A DNA stretch of 64,000 nucleotides. Source: Phycisphaerales bacterium UBA5793 (GTDB taxonomy: Bacteria > Planctomycetota > Phycisphaerae > Phycisphaerales > UBA5793). Of this stretch, positions 35,204 to 44,604 are shown piece by piece; position 1 is the first letter of the stretch; each line of letters starts with the position of its first letter. The DNA is taken from positions 40,122 through 104,121 of the forward strand of contig DIDT01000024.1 in assembly GCA_002418285.1 (NCBI GenBank), written 5' to 3'. The notes beneath the pieces are model-generated. The model saw only the letters and a list, made by a program, of their open reading frames with translations, did no database searches and was not told the origin of the DNA. The translations under genes and the position numbers were made by a program.

Positions 35204-36247
35204 TCAAGGCTTGATGCCGGCGGGTCCAACCGCCGGTTGGTCGCCTGCAAGGCGTGCGATAAGCGCCTCGAGGTTGGTGATGCGCTCCGTCAGAACCTTG
35301 ATCTGCATCTCGAGTCCCTGGATATCACCGACGGAATCGGGCGACGGGCGAAGCGTGAAGGCTCGCGAGCCCAGGTCGAACGACTGGCGTGCGACGACGA
35401 TCGCGGAGTCTTCGCCTTTGAACTCGATCACCGGCCGATCGGAAGGGAACCAGATGTCAGGGCTCCGGTACGTGTCACCATCGATCTCAATGAGGTCGCC
35501 ACCGCCAAGTGCCGTGCCGAAGAAGGGATCCGCCGCATTCTGATCCAGCGCGTCGACCTTCTCGACATCCACGGTCAGTTCGAGCGGTTGCGCCTTGCGC
35601 AGGAGTCGAAGTTGAATGGTCTGTCCCGGCTCCTTCGAGAATACAACCCGTTTGAGTGTTTCCTGGCTCACGCGATCCTGGTCATCAATAGCGGTGATGA
35701 TGTCGAACTGGTGAACGCCCGATTTGAACGCGGGCAGGTCTTTGACAACTCCCGTGACGAGTAGCGCCGCATCGATATCAAGTCCAAGTTGCGAAGCAAG
35801 TGGAGGAGTGATCGGGTCGGTGTAGATCCCGATGGCCACGCGAGGCGCGTTGGCGCCGCGATACTCGAGCCACGAGTTTGGCCGGACGTATTTGATCGAG
35901 CCTTTTTCGCCAAGGGCTACTTCGAATTGGCGCTGTCGCGATTCATCGATCAGCATGACGAGATTGTCAGGTTGCCAGATCACTCGGTCGGGCGGAAGCG
36001 CTTTGCCATTGACGAGAACACGTTTGCCGTTGCTGTCGACAACGATGCTCAATTGACCAACGGGCGGCAGGTTTGCTTCCCATTTGCCAGTGGGAGGTTC
36101 GGCCGTGTCAAGTTGCCGCGTGATGAACACCTGACGCGTGGCCGTGCGCGACTCGGGCGCATCCGAGTCAGCCGGCGGGCTGGATAGCGCCGCGAGTGCT
36201 GCCGCGACCATTGCTCCGAGACTTCCACAGATCATGATGCCGTTCAT
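35204..36247 (-). CDS. exported PDZ-domain protein
   Basis: 347 residues. A signal peptide at the N-terminus, an all-beta stretch to about residue 130, a PDZ-like domain at about 140-230 (LGLDIDAALLVTGVVKDLPAFKSGVHQFDIITAID) and a coiled coil at the C-terminus. No protease residues are visible. It follows the anti-sigma-like gene on the same strand and may be an envelope sensor in that unit; this is inference. Confidence 0.72.
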   Translation of the reverse strand: MNGIMICGSLGAMVAAALAALSSPPADSDAPESRTATRQVFITRQLDTAEPPTGKWEANLPPVGQLSIVVDSNGKRVLVNGKALPPDRVIWQPDNLVMLIDESRQRQFEVALGEKGSIKYVRPNSWLEYRGANAPRVAIGIYTDPITPPLASQLGLDIDAALLVTGVVKDLPAFKSGVHQFDIITAIDDQDRVSQETLKRVVFSKEPGQTIQLRLLRKAQPLELTVDVEKVDALDQNAADPFFGTALGGGDLIEIDGDTYRSPDIWFPSDRPVIEFKGEDSAIVVARQSFDLGSRAFTLRPSPDSVGDIQGLEMQIKVLTERITNLEALIARLAGDQPAVGPAGIKP

Positions 36248-36304
36248 CGCTAATCTCCAAACCAAATGCAACTCGGTAGCGCAGCAAACTCGCTCCGAGG
36301 TGAG

Positions 36305-36934
36305 TCAATACAACTCCGACCCCGCACCCATCGGGCTGCTGACCCGCACGGCGCCGGGGCGGCCGTGTTCATCGGTACTCAATTCGTACAGATCGTTCAC
36401 CGTGGCCTTCTCAACGAACTGGCGCAGGTACGTCACTTCGGTGCTGCGGCCATCCGCGGCGAGATGTGATTCGACCATCACCTTGGGCAATTCTTTCACG
36501 AACCGATCTTCCGCCTTGCTCGCCTCGATGTACTTCGCCAGTGCGTCATCAGCGGTCATTGATACGTTTCGAACCCCCGATCCGGACATTGGCGCTCCGC
36601 TGTTTACGGGCCCACTGCTTGAGATGGTCCAGGCAAAGATGACAGCTGCTGCAGCGGCCCAGCCGATCCAGCCCGACCAGCCGACAAAGCGGTATGGGCC
36701 ATTTGTCGCCTCTGTCTCATGGAGCGGTGCGGCTACGCCGTCGGCAACTGCGATCTCGCTTTCGACGGCGAGGCAGAGTGCTTCGCGATCGGCATCAGCC
36801 TCCGCGAGACGATCCCAGAGGGAGCTATCCGCCAGAGCGAGACTCGAGAGCTGTCGCAGGTCATCAGCGCGCGCGTGCCCGTCGATGATCCGACTGATCA
36901 GAATGTCTTCGTTACTTTCCATTGGCTCCGTCAT
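36305..36934 (-). CDS. anti-sigma-factor-like membrane protein
   Basis: 209 residues. A soluble N-terminal part (about 1-85; DILISRIIDGHARADDLRQL) precedes one membrane helix (WSGWIGWAAAAAVIFAWTI) and a periplasmic domain. There is no HxxxCxxC zinc finger. The position directly after a sigma gene makes an anti-sigma role likely. Confidence 0.72.
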   Translation of the reverse strand: MTEPMESNEDILISRIIDGHARADDLRQLSSLALADSSLWDRLAEADADREALCLAVESEIAVADGVAAPLHETEATNGPYRFVGWSGWIGWAAAAAVIFAWTISSSGPVNSGAPMSGSGVRNVSMTADDALAKYIEASKAEDRFVKELPKVMVESHLAADGRSTEVTYLRQFVEKATVNDLYELSTDEHGRPGAVRVSSPMGAGSELY

Positions 36935-36959
36935 TTCCGTCTTTTCCCCTTTGAGTCCG

Positions 36960-37595
36960 CTAGGTGGATCCGGCCTGGGTGACCGATCGCGCCTGGCGCG
37001 TCTCCTGCGACGCATCCTCGCGCTCGATCTGTTCGCGAACCATGCGCCTCGCCCTTACCAGACGCGTTTCGACTGTGGTTTCCGGCAGATCCAGCACTTC
37101 TGCGACCTGCTTCTGCGACATTCCTCTCACCGCCCGCAAAATAAGCGGCTCCCGATAAGCGGAGGGCAATGTCTGGGCTGCCTCCATCAGCCGCCTGCCT
37201 CGCTCCAGGCGGGCGGCCCGGTCCTTTTCTGCGGCAATCGATCCGCCTTCGGCCCCGGACATCGTGTCCATGTCTTCGACCTCTCGCACGAGGCGCATTC
37301 GGACCTTTCGCTTGCGTCCGGCCGATCGAGAGGTATTGATCGCGATCGTTCGCAGCCACGGTCGGATCGCGTTGATGTCGTTTAGCGTGTGCAGCGAACG
37401 AACCATGAGCAGGGCCACATCCTGCAGCAGGTCTTCCAGATCTGCATCGCGCGGCATGTGGGCCAAAATGACCGCCGCCACCCACCGACGATGCTCCCGC
37501 CAGAGCGCATCGACCTCCGACGCGCTGAGTCCGGCGGACGAGCCACCTGGCTCTTGCTCGTCGAGAGGCGGCGGATTCGAATCCATTCGCTCCAT
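36960..37595 (-). CDS. ECF-type sigma factor (1)
   Basis: 211 residues. Region 2 is DLEDLLQDVALLMVRSL and region 4 is LPSAYREPLILRAVRGMSQKQVAEVLDLPETTVETRL. It should direct RNA polymerase to a small regulon under control of the anti-sigma gene 25 nt downstream. The ATG at 37595 has a GGAG ribosome site. Confidence 0.88.
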   Translation of the reverse strand: MERMDSNPPPLDEQEPGGSSAGLSASEVDALWREHRRWVAAVILAHMPRDADLEDLLQDVALLMVRSLHTLNDINAIRPWLRTIAINTSRSAGRKRKVRMRLVREVEDMDTMSGAEGGSIAAEKDRAARLERGRRLMEAAQTLPSAYREPLILRAVRGMSQKQVAEVLDLPETTVETRLVRARRMVREQIEREDASQETRQARSVTQAGST

Positions 37596-37702
37596 ACTGA
37601 CGCTCCGTGCCCGTACTCCCGTCGCAAAACTCCGACGGGCTACCACCCGCATTCTCGGACTACCGGGAGTGTAGGTGGACAGTTGCGTGAGGTAGGGCGG
37701 AA

Positions 37703-38476
37703 CTAGTAGGGGTGCGGGTGGTTCACCCAGCCAAACTGGTTCGCCGCGGAGCGGTAGAGATCGTTGTAGATCTTGCCGCGCGTCAGCCAGAGTTTCAGGT
37801 GCAATGCTCGAAGATCGGCGGACTCTTCGGACTCCGGCAGTTTGCCCTTGGGGCTCGTGAATGGCCCAGCGGAGCCATCGAGGTAGGAGAGATTGCACTT
37901 GCCGTCGTGTCGATCGCTGAACTGGTCGTTCCAGGCCCAAGTGCCGTCCGGCACCTGTCGGTTGTACCAGTACTCATCCTCTTCCACGAGCAGCGGCATG
38001 GCTTGGAACCATTCGTAACCTGCGGATAGGCTGGCTGGATCCTTCGGATAGCGCACGCGCCACTGCAGGTCCGGTCGTGCTCCGGCCATTCCGGCGACCA
38101 AGGTGTAGTCGAAATACTGGTTGGCGAAGCGTTTGGCTTTTGGGCATTCAACGGATTTCTCGGAGCCGCTCACATAGGGAAAGATGCGGCCAGCGCGGAA
38201 GGGGTGCGTGCCGAAGGGATGCGGGTTGTTGTAGCCGCACCAGTCGAGCTTCATCTGTGATCCGCCGTGGTTGTAGCCACCGGGGATGACCTCGTAGTCA
38301 CCCGCATAAAGGTTGAATGCAGCGGCAAGCTGCTTCTGATTTGAAAGACAGCCACCTGCCTGAGCCGCCTCGCGGGCTCGACTCAGAGCGGGGAGCAGTA
38401 GCCCAATAAGCAGCGCGATGATCGAAATAACGACCAGCAATTCAATCAGCGTGAACGCGCGTTGGCGGGCAATCAT
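37703..38476 (-). CDS. pilin-like protein with N-terminal methylation motif (3)
   Basis: 257 residues. A very short leader (MIARQRA) before FTLIELLVVISIIALLIG, then LLLPALSRAREAAQAGGCLSN. The globular part ends with SYLDGSAGPF in the DG-motif position and WVNHPHPY. It lies downstream of pyrC on the same strand. Confidence 0.84.
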   Translation of the reverse strand: MIARQRAFTLIELLVVISIIALLIGLLLPALSRAREAAQAGGCLSNQKQLAAAFNLYAGDYEVIPGGYNHGGSQMKLDWCGYNNPHPFGTHPFRAGRIFPYVSGSEKSVECPKAKRFANQYFDYTLVAGMAGARPDLQWRVRYPKDPASLSAGYEWFQAMPLLVEEDEYWYNRQVPDGTWAWNDQFSDRHDGKCNLSYLDGSAGPFTSPKGKLPESEESADLRALHLKLWLTRGKIYNDLYRSAANQFGWVNHPHPY

Positions 38477-38580
38477 GGATGCGTCCTCTACGAATCCGGC
38501 TTGGGGGGGCGCCCTCGCTGTGCTCAGAATAACAGATTTGCGGTTCGCACGCAACCCCGATACCGGGATTCTGTTGTCAA

Positions 38581-39936
38581 TCAACGGGTGATTGCCACCG
38601 CTCCGGGCTGGGGAGAGTCCGTCCGGGGGCGAGCTCGACCATCGCGATCGAGTGCAACTCGACCGGCCACGAGCGCCAGCACGGCTCGGCCGCGCATATC
38701 CCAGCCCTCGAATGGTGTGTTGCGCGATTTGCCAGGGAAGTCCGCTGATCGAATCGTCCAACGCGCCTCCGGATCGATGATCGTGATATCGGCGGGGGAG
38801 CCGACAGCCAGCGACCCGAGCCCATGCGACGGACCATCGAGATTGCAGAGCCGCGCCGGGTTGACGGTCATCAACTCGATGAGCCGCGGCCAATCGATTG
38901 TGTTCGTATCGACGAGCGCCTTGATGTACAGCGCCAGCGCTGTCTCGAGGCCCACAATCCCAAACGGTGCGCGGTCGAATGGCAGGGCTTTGCGCTCGGC
39001 CGTGTGCGGCGCATGGTCGGTGGCGAGAATCGTGATCGTTCCGTCCGCTACTCCGGCCCGGATCGCTTCGACGTCTGACTTCCGGCGCAGCGGTGGATTC
39101 ATCTTCGCCATTGTGTCGTAACCGTCGCATGCTTCGTCAGTGAGCAATAGATGATGCGGCGATGCTTCGGCTGAGACCGGCTGGCCCGCGCTGCGCGCCC
39201 GTCGAATGATCTCAACCGCGCCAGCGCAGGAAAGATGCTGCACGTGATAGCGGCAACCGATGCTCCGATTGATGCGGATGTCCCGCTCAATAATGAGTTC
39301 CTCTGCAACACTCGGCCAGCCGATCACGCCGAGTCGCGTCGCGGTCGGCCCGGCATTCATCACGGCGCCGCGCGTTAGCGTCGGCTCCTGGCAGTGCTGC
39401 ATCAGCGCGAGGCCCGTGAGGCGAATCTGCGAAAGCGCTCGGTGCATCATTGCGGGCGATTCCACCACGTCCCCGTCGTCACTGAACCCGACTGCTCCGG
39501 CGCGCGACATCAGCCGAATCTCGGCCAGCTCTTCTCCCTTTCGACCTACGGTCACTGCGCCTACGGCAAAGACCCGGCAGCGAGCGTGCAGTTGCGCCTG
39601 GCGATTGATGAATTCGATCATCACCCGACTGTCCAGCGCCGGATTCGTGTTGGGCATGCAGCAGAGCGTCGTGAAGCCACCCTCAATCCCGGCGGCGGAT
39701 CCCGTCGCAATCGTTTCTGCATCCTCGGAACCCGGCTCACGCAGGTGCACATGCGGGTCAATCAGCCCGGGAGACACAATGCAGCCGGAGGCGTCGACGC
39801 GTTCGTCATCAGCCCTGGGCGACAGCGGCGAGCCAACGTGGATGATGCGGCCGGACTCAATCACGACATCAGCCAGGGCATCGACGCCGTTGGCGGGGTC
39901 AATCACGCGGCCGGCAGAGATGACAGTACGACTCAC
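38581..39936 (-). CDS. pyrC: dihydroorotase
   Basis: 451 residues, class I size. It closes carbamoyl aspartate to dihydroorotate in pyrimidine synthesis. PGLIDPHVHLREPG and ILATDHAPHT carry metal and substrate ligands, HLSCAGAV and EASPHHLLLTDE the middle histidines. It ends a gene chain with waaF and gmhB upstream, 53 nt apart. Confidence 0.93.
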   Translation of the reverse strand: MSRTVISAGRVIDPANGVDALADVVIESGRIIHVGSPLSPRADDERVDASGCIVSPGLIDPHVHLREPGSEDAETIATGSAAGIEGGFTTLCCMPNTNPALDSRVMIEFINRQAQLHARCRVFAVGAVTVGRKGEELAEIRLMSRAGAVGFSDDGDVVESPAMMHRALSQIRLTGLALMQHCQEPTLTRGAVMNAGPTATRLGVIGWPSVAEELIIERDIRINRSIGCRYHVQHLSCAGAVEIIRRARSAGQPVSAEASPHHLLLTDEACDGYDTMAKMNPPLRRKSDVEAIRAGVADGTITILATDHAPHTAERKALPFDRAPFGIVGLETALALYIKALVDTNTIDWPRLIELMTVNPARLCNLDGPSHGLGSLAVGSPADITIIDPEARWTIRSADFPGKSRNTPFEGWDMRGRAVLALVAGRVALDRDGRARPRTDSPQPGAVAITR

Positions 39937-39989
39937 GGGCGGTGTAGCTCCTCTGGACTGACGGGATCATAGGAGCCTGCCAGCATCGT

Positions 39990-41036
39990 TCAGCCCGGCT
40001 GTTCGAGCAGTTCGTCGCATGCCCGGCAGACGGTCTCAAGAGGGATGTCGACCATCGGCTTGCCACCCGTGCTGACTTGCCTTTCGCGACCATACTCGAT
40101 CTGCGCCCATTGAGGATCTGTCGGACCGAACAACGAGATGATCCCAAGTTCTGGCATGGCTTCAAGAGCCTGTGCGGCAGCCGCGGCAATGTGACGCGTG
40201 CCGGTGTCATTGGTCACCAGCAGCCGCGCCCGCGACGCGATGTGCTTCAGGGAACCGAGTGTGATGCTCAGATCAGTGAGGTTGGCAGGGTTCGACTTTG
40301 CCTCCTCACACACCTGCGCAACGAGCAAACGCTCTTCCGGTGAGCCGTTGACGAACACCGTCAGTCCATGCCCGCCGGCAAGATGATCTGCCAGCGCGGC
40401 AAATCGATCGGTCGGCCAACGCTTTTCTGCCTTGCTCGCGCCGGGATTGAGAATCGCGAAGGCACCGCCATTCTCCAACCCCGCTCGTCGGAGAATCGTC
40501 TCTCCCGCTTCACGCTGGGCAGGTGAAGCGCGAAGGCGCATGCGTCGATCGCCACTCGAGATGCCAATCATTTTCCCGATGGCAAGATAGTAGTCGATGG
40601 CCGGGATTGGCTGCCTCCAACCTCCGGGCGTGGGGCACGGCAGCCGGTGCGTGAGCATCCAGCCGCGTGCGTCGCGGTCGAACCCGATGCGCGTGGCGAT
40701 GCGAGCAAGCCGGATGGTGGCGGCCAATCGCCAACTGTTGGGCAACAGAATCGCGGCGTCGAAGGCCTTCGCCGCCAGTCGGGTTCCTTCCTTCCAAGGG
40801 CCGAGCCATCCGGCCGGTCTGCCGACAATCATCTCATCGAGCAGATCGCAGCCGTCAAGAAGCTGATCCAACCCCGGGCGCATGTAACCCGTGACGTGCA
40901 CACCGTGCAGGCGCTCGTCCGCACGCAGGCAAGTCATCAAGGGCGTGGCCATCGTCGCGTCACCCACCCAGGACGGCATCACGACGAGTAGGCGCCTGAT
41001 TGAATCCCAATTGATTGGAGACGCAGTTCGACTCAT
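39990..41036 (-). CDS. waaF: lipopolysaccharide heptosyltransferase-like glycosyltransferase (GT9)
   Basis: 348 residues. MPSWVGDATMATPLM at the start and NPGASKAEKRWPTDRFAALA, TNDTGTRHIAAAA and LFGPTDP are GT9 signatures of the WaaF type. It adds heptose to the lipopolysaccharide core on the cytoplasmic face of the inner membrane. The ATG overlaps the upstream small gene as ATGA. With gmhB nearby it supports an LPS-containing outer membrane. Confidence 0.86.
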   Translation of the reverse strand: MSRTASPINWDSIRRLLVVMPSWVGDATMATPLMTCLRADERLHGVHVTGYMRPGLDQLLDGCDLLDEMIVGRPAGWLGPWKEGTRLAAKAFDAAILLPNSWRLAATIRLARIATRIGFDRDARGWMLTHRLPCPTPGGWRQPIPAIDYYLAIGKMIGISSGDRRMRLRASPAQREAGETILRRAGLENGGAFAILNPGASKAEKRWPTDRFAALADHLAGGHGLTVFVNGSPEERLLVAQVCEEAKSNPANLTDLSITLGSLKHIASRARLLVTNDTGTRHIAAAAAQALEAMPELGIISLFGPTDPQWAQIEYGRERQVSTGGKPMVDIPLETVCRACDELLEQPG

Positions 41037-41317
41037 GTGTGGGGTTCACCCCAGAGCGTGTCCACACCGAACTTATGGCGATACCAACTGGTGGTGAGGC
41101 GACGAAGTTCAGCTGCAAAGCCGATAGCGACGATGCGTTCTGCAGCAACGGTGGTACTAATACTCGACTCATCAGCCTCTACCGAGATGATGTGCAATCC
41201 CTGTCGCTCCGCAAGCGCCTCGGCAGTCGCGATGACCATCGTACGGATGTTCTCATGCTGGAGCGGCGTGCCCTCCAGCGCTCGCAGCGTAACGCGGGTT
41301 GTGGGCGTGATGGTCAT
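41033..41317 (-). CDS. small hypothetical protein in the heptose gene chain
   Basis: 94 residues, no signal peptide or membrane helix, alternating helix/strand (IRTMVIATAEALAERQGLHIISVEAD). No family recognised. It is four bases overlapped with waaF and 38 nt from gmhB, so it is co-transcribed with LPS precursor genes. Confidence 0.6.
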   Translation of the reverse strand: MTITPTTRVTLRALEGTPLQHENIRTMVIATAEALAERQGLHIISVEADESSISTTVAAERIVAIGFAAELRRLTTSWYRHKFGVDTLWGEPHT

Positions 41318-41355
41318 GGGGGAATGCCGACGATGTAGCCGCGCTGCGACGACGC

Positions 41356-42612
41356 TTATCGTCGCAAATTCAGCAGGACGAATGCGATGACACTCAACTG
41401 CGCCACAATCGTCGCACCGATCCAGGGCGTGGCCGTCGCAGGCTCGAGGTAGACGCCGAGGAGTACGGCCACAATGACGAGCGCGATCGACACCAGTGAG
41501 CCGAGCATGAGCGCTGGGGTGAACTCCTGCTGACTGTGTCGCCAGGATCGAAGTTCACCAAGCACTTCTGTGAGTTGACGATCTGAAGTGGACTGGCTGG
41601 CTTCGCGTTCGGAGCGAGGTCGCTCCACACCCTGCACGCGCACAGGAATGTGTCGGAATGGATCGCGACGTGGAACGGGCATGGCTGGAGCGTCCGGATC
41701 CGCGGTTTCGATTTCCAAATCCGCGACATCCGCGTCTAGTGAGACGTTCGGATTCTGACTTGCGTCGTCCTCTTCGGCTGCGTCGGCTTCTGCCTCTTCG
41801 GCCTGGAGTTGTTTGACTGATTCGTCTCGGCGCATCGGTTGTTGCTCGACGATACGTCTCATCGGGGCAGCTTCAGCGATCACTCGCTCGACCGGTTCTT
41901 CCGCGGCCGCGACGGTGGTCCGCGATTCTGCAGCGAGTGCCGACGCGGGTTTGATCTCCGGTGCCACCTTTGGCGAGACCACTACCGTGGGAGTCGGAGG
42001 AATGACCTGGCGTGGGCGAACTCGGTTCTGGGCGATGATCGCAGCGGCCTCCGCCAGCGATCCGGCCTGGAAGTCGGCCTTCGTGTTCATGCTCGTCTTG
42101 CGGGTAATGAGAATCGTCTGGCAACCCGCCGTCGTTCCTGCCTCGATATCGCGTTCGTGGTCCCCAACCATCCAGCATTCGCTCAGTTCAAGATCAAGGC
42201 TTCGGGCAGCTTCGAGCAGCATCCCAGGCTGGGGCTTGCGCCACGGATGTTCTTTGGTGTATTCCTCAACCGTGCCGTCGGGATGAAAGGGGCAGTAATA
42301 GAACCGATCAATGATCGCTCCGGCCGAGTCGTGCACCTTCTGGGCGATGCGCTCGTGCACCGCGTCCACATCACGTTCGGCGTACCGGCCGCGTGCGACG
42401 CCGCCCTGGTTGCTCACGACGATGATGCGATATCCCAATTGTCGGAGCGAACCGATGGCATGGGCGGCTCCGCGGATGAGCCGCACATCCTCAGGGTTGC
42501 CGAGGTCCCCGTCGTTCTGGATGATCGTGTTATCACGATCGAGGAAAATCGCCCGTTTCACTCGGTAAGTGTAGGAGCCGCCGATTGTGGTGTTCCCGTG
42601 GGGCAAGGCCAT
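41356..42612 (-). CDS. gmhB: GmhB-like HAD phosphatase fused to an acidic linker and membrane helices
   Basis: 418 residues. Residues about 18-180 are a HAD phosphatase: FLDRDNTI nucleophile, VVSNQGGVARG, HPWRKPQPGML and VGDHERDI. The match is to heptose bisphosphate phosphatase GmhB, but the usual zinc-site Cys pair before RKP is replaced by HPW. The middle (about 200-350) is acidic and low complexity, and two membrane helices end the protein. The start uses TGATG coupling with the upstream dehydrogenase; GTG at 42561 is an alternative. Confidence 0.82.
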   Translation of the reverse strand: MALPHGNTTIGGSYTYRVKRAIFLDRDNTIIQNDGDLGNPEDVRLIRGAAHAIGSLRQLGYRIIVVSNQGGVARGRYAERDVDAVHERIAQKVHDSAGAIIDRFYYCPFHPDGTVEEYTKEHPWRKPQPGMLLEAARSLDLELSECWMVGDHERDIEAGTTAGCQTILITRKTSMNTKADFQAGSLAEAAAIIAQNRVRPRQVIPPTPTVVVSPKVAPEIKPASALAAESRTTVAAAEEPVERVIAEAAPMRRIVEQQPMRRDESVKQLQAEEAEADAAEEDDASQNPNVSLDADVADLEIETADPDAPAMPVPRRDPFRHIPVRVQGVERPRSEREASQSTSDRQLTEVLGELRSWRHSQQEFTPALMLGSLVSIALVIVAVLLGVYLEPATATPWIGATIVAQLSVIAFVLLNLRR

Positions 42613-43598
42613 CAACGCGGGTTCGGTTGATTGATGGCGTTGGGTGGGCACTCGCCCCGCAGCGCGGCGAGAATGTTGCGCTGGGCCATTCGGGCCATCT
42701 CGGGTCGGGCGCTTCGGGACGCGCTGCCGACGTGTGGCATCAGGCAGGTATTGCGAAGTTCGGTGAGATCGGCCGCCTGCCTCGGCTCGTCCTCGTACAC
42801 GTCCAGGCCCGCGCCAGCGATCCCGCCGGAACGCAATGCCTCGACGAGCGCCCCCTCGTCGACGACCGGGCCCCGCGCCGTATTGATCAGATACGCCGTC
42901 GGCCTCATCAGCGCGAGTTCGCGTCGGCCGATGAGGTGGCGTGTCTCGGCCGTGAGCGGGGTGTGCAGCGAGACGTAGTCTGCCTCGCGCAACCCGGTAT
43001 CGAGATCGACACGCCTCGCCTTGAACGGAGCCGATTCAAACTCCTCATGCACTTTGCGGGCCACGTAGAGCACCCTCATGCCCCAGCCAAGCGACCGTAT
43101 GGCTGTGGCGTAGCCGATGCGGCCAGCACCAACGATCAGCAACGTTCGACCTTCAAAGTCCCCACCGATGAGATGCCGTGGGTCGTAGCCCTTGCGCCGG
43201 CTGAACTCGCCGCTGCGCACTTCGTACTCACCCTCGTGCAGGCGGCGTGCGACGGCCAGCATGAGCGCCCAAGCCATGTCGGCGGTGGGGGCGGTCACAG
43301 CGTCGGGCGTGTTGGTGAGCCAGATGCCGCGCCGGGTGGCTTCCGCAACAGCCATGTTGTCAAAGCCCACTGCATAGTTTGCCACGACTTTGAGATTCGT
43401 CCCGGCCGCATCCAACAACTCGGCATTCACAGCCTCGTTGAATTGCGAGAGGATCGCATCTGCACCGCGGACGCGCTCGAGCAGCTCTGCTCGATTTGGA
43501 CCGATGCCCGGTGGCGCCACCCAGAGATGAGTAATGGACTTCTCAGCTTCGAGCAGTTCCAAGCCGCCAGCCAGCGTACGCGTGACAACAACTTTCAC
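42612..43598 (-). CDS. D-2-hydroxyacid dehydrogenase (glyoxylate/hydroxypyruvate reductase-like)
   Basis: 328 residues. LLIVGAGRIGYATA binds NAD(P), INTARGP, DVYEDEP and LMPHVGSAS give the catalytic Arg, Glu and His. The start ANYAVGFDNMAV and overall length fit the GyaR/GhrB branch. It overlaps both neighbours by one to four bases. A second member of the superfamily is at 31970. Confidence 0.86.
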   Translation of the reverse strand: MKVVVTRTLAGGLELLEAEKSITHLWVAPPGIGPNRAELLERVRGADAILSQFNEAVNAELLDAAGTNLKVVANYAVGFDNMAVAEATRRGIWLTNTPDAVTAPTADMAWALMLAVARRLHEGEYEVRSGEFSRRKGYDPRHLIGGDFEGRTLLIVGAGRIGYATAIRSLGWGMRVLYVARKVHEEFESAPFKARRVDLDTGLREADYVSLHTPLTAETRHLIGRRELALMRPTAYLINTARGPVVDEGALVEALRSGGIAGAGLDVYEDEPRQAADLTELRNTCLMPHVGSASRSARPEMARMAQRNILAALRGECPPNAINQPNPR

Positions 43599-44266
43599 GA
43601 AAGGTCTCCCAACGCCTGGCAGCGCATCTGTTCGAGAACGGCTCTGGCCCGCTCTTTGGTTTCAAGTCGCTCAGGCGAGTCGATGCGGATGATCCCAGCC
43701 TTGGCCCGAATGTCAAAGCCGGTAGGGTCGACCCCAACGAGCAGAGCTTCGTCGATTGCTACTCCATTGAACCGGAGGCTCATGGCCATCAGATCCACCT
43801 GATGGTCGGTGTTCATCCATTTGCACAGCGCCGGCTCGACAGGGGCCAGCGGATTGGACTGCATGAGATCTTCGCCCTCGAAGACCACGGTCCGCCACTT
43901 GCCGGCATCTACCAGCAGGCGAAAGAAAGCTGAATCGCTTGACTTGCCGTGGTAGATGCGCCAACGGTCGGCATCGGCGGAATCGCCGTCTTCGGCATCC
44001 ACGGTGACGAGAAGTTCGAGCACCTCGGGGACATCGGCAGGGATGAACAGCACTGTCTGCTCGGCGGTGAGGAAGCCGGGCGGACCGGGGGTGACCGGTG
44101 CTCCATCGGCGCCTAGTACATAGCGGATACTCGTGTACGTTCCGTCGCACTCCAGCACCCCGGTGGAGTGCCGCCGGAGAAAGTCGCGAGCATCGGCCGC
44201 TGTGTGGTCTCGCTGGGTGTCATCGCTATCCATAGTCGATTGTGGCCCGGACTGGGAAGAATTCAA
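43595..44266 (-). CDS. DUF2470/pyridoxamine-oxidase-like protein
   Basis: 223 residues. The C-terminal 85 residues match the DUF2470 pattern (KWMNTDHQVDLMAM, VGVDPTGFDIRAKAG); the N-terminal part resembles a split-barrel flavin or heme-binding domain of the HugZ type. Stop overlaps the next gene as ATGA. The start could also be the ATG at 44233. A role in heme or flavin chemistry is inferred from the domain only. Confidence 0.72.
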   Translation of the reverse strand: MNSSQSGPQSTMDSDDTQRDHTAADARDFLRRHSTGVLECDGTYTSIRYVLGADGAPVTPGPPGFLTAEQTVLFIPADVPEVLELLVTVDAEDGDSADADRWRIYHGKSSDSAFFRLLVDAGKWRTVVFEGEDLMQSNPLAPVEPALCKWMNTDHQVDLMAMSLRFNGVAIDEALLVGVDPTGFDIRAKAGIIRIDSPERLETKERARAVLEQMRCQALGDLS

Positions 44267-44346
44267 GGTTGGTAGACGGCGAACATGTGCACAACTGCTA
44301 TCGTTGCATCTATCGCGTACCCGGTTTTGCAGCGCAGGATCATCTC

Positions 44347-44595
44347 GTGCCGACCATTCGAGTCATTTTGTTTGCCGCGGCGGCTGAATCAGTGGGAGCT
44401 TCCACAATCGACATCGATGTGGATGAGGAGTTGCGGGTCAGCGATGTGCTCCAACGATTGACCGCCGCACACCCGACCGCCGAGGCGGTTCTCAAAAGAT
44501 CGGCGGTCGCCGTGAATGAGCGGTATGCCCACCCGTCAATGGTCATCCGCCAACGCGATACCGTTGCGATCATCCCGCCCCTCAGCGGCGGCTGA
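44347..44595 (+). CDS. moaD: molybdopterin synthase sulfur-carrier subunit
   Basis: 82 residues from a GTG at 44347, with AGGA just upstream. The ubiquitin-like fold and the LSGG ending, where the thiocarboxylate forms, identify MoaD. It supplies sulfur for molybdopterin. The convergent neighbour is a molybdopterin enzyme (msrP), so the pairing makes sense. The upstream open frame has no similarity. Confidence 0.86.
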   Translation: MPTIRVILFAAAAESVGASTIDIDVDEELRVSDVLQRLTAAHPTAEAVLKRSAVAVNERYAHPSMVIRQRDTVAIIPPLSGG

Positions 44596-44604
44596 GCCAC
44601 CGGA

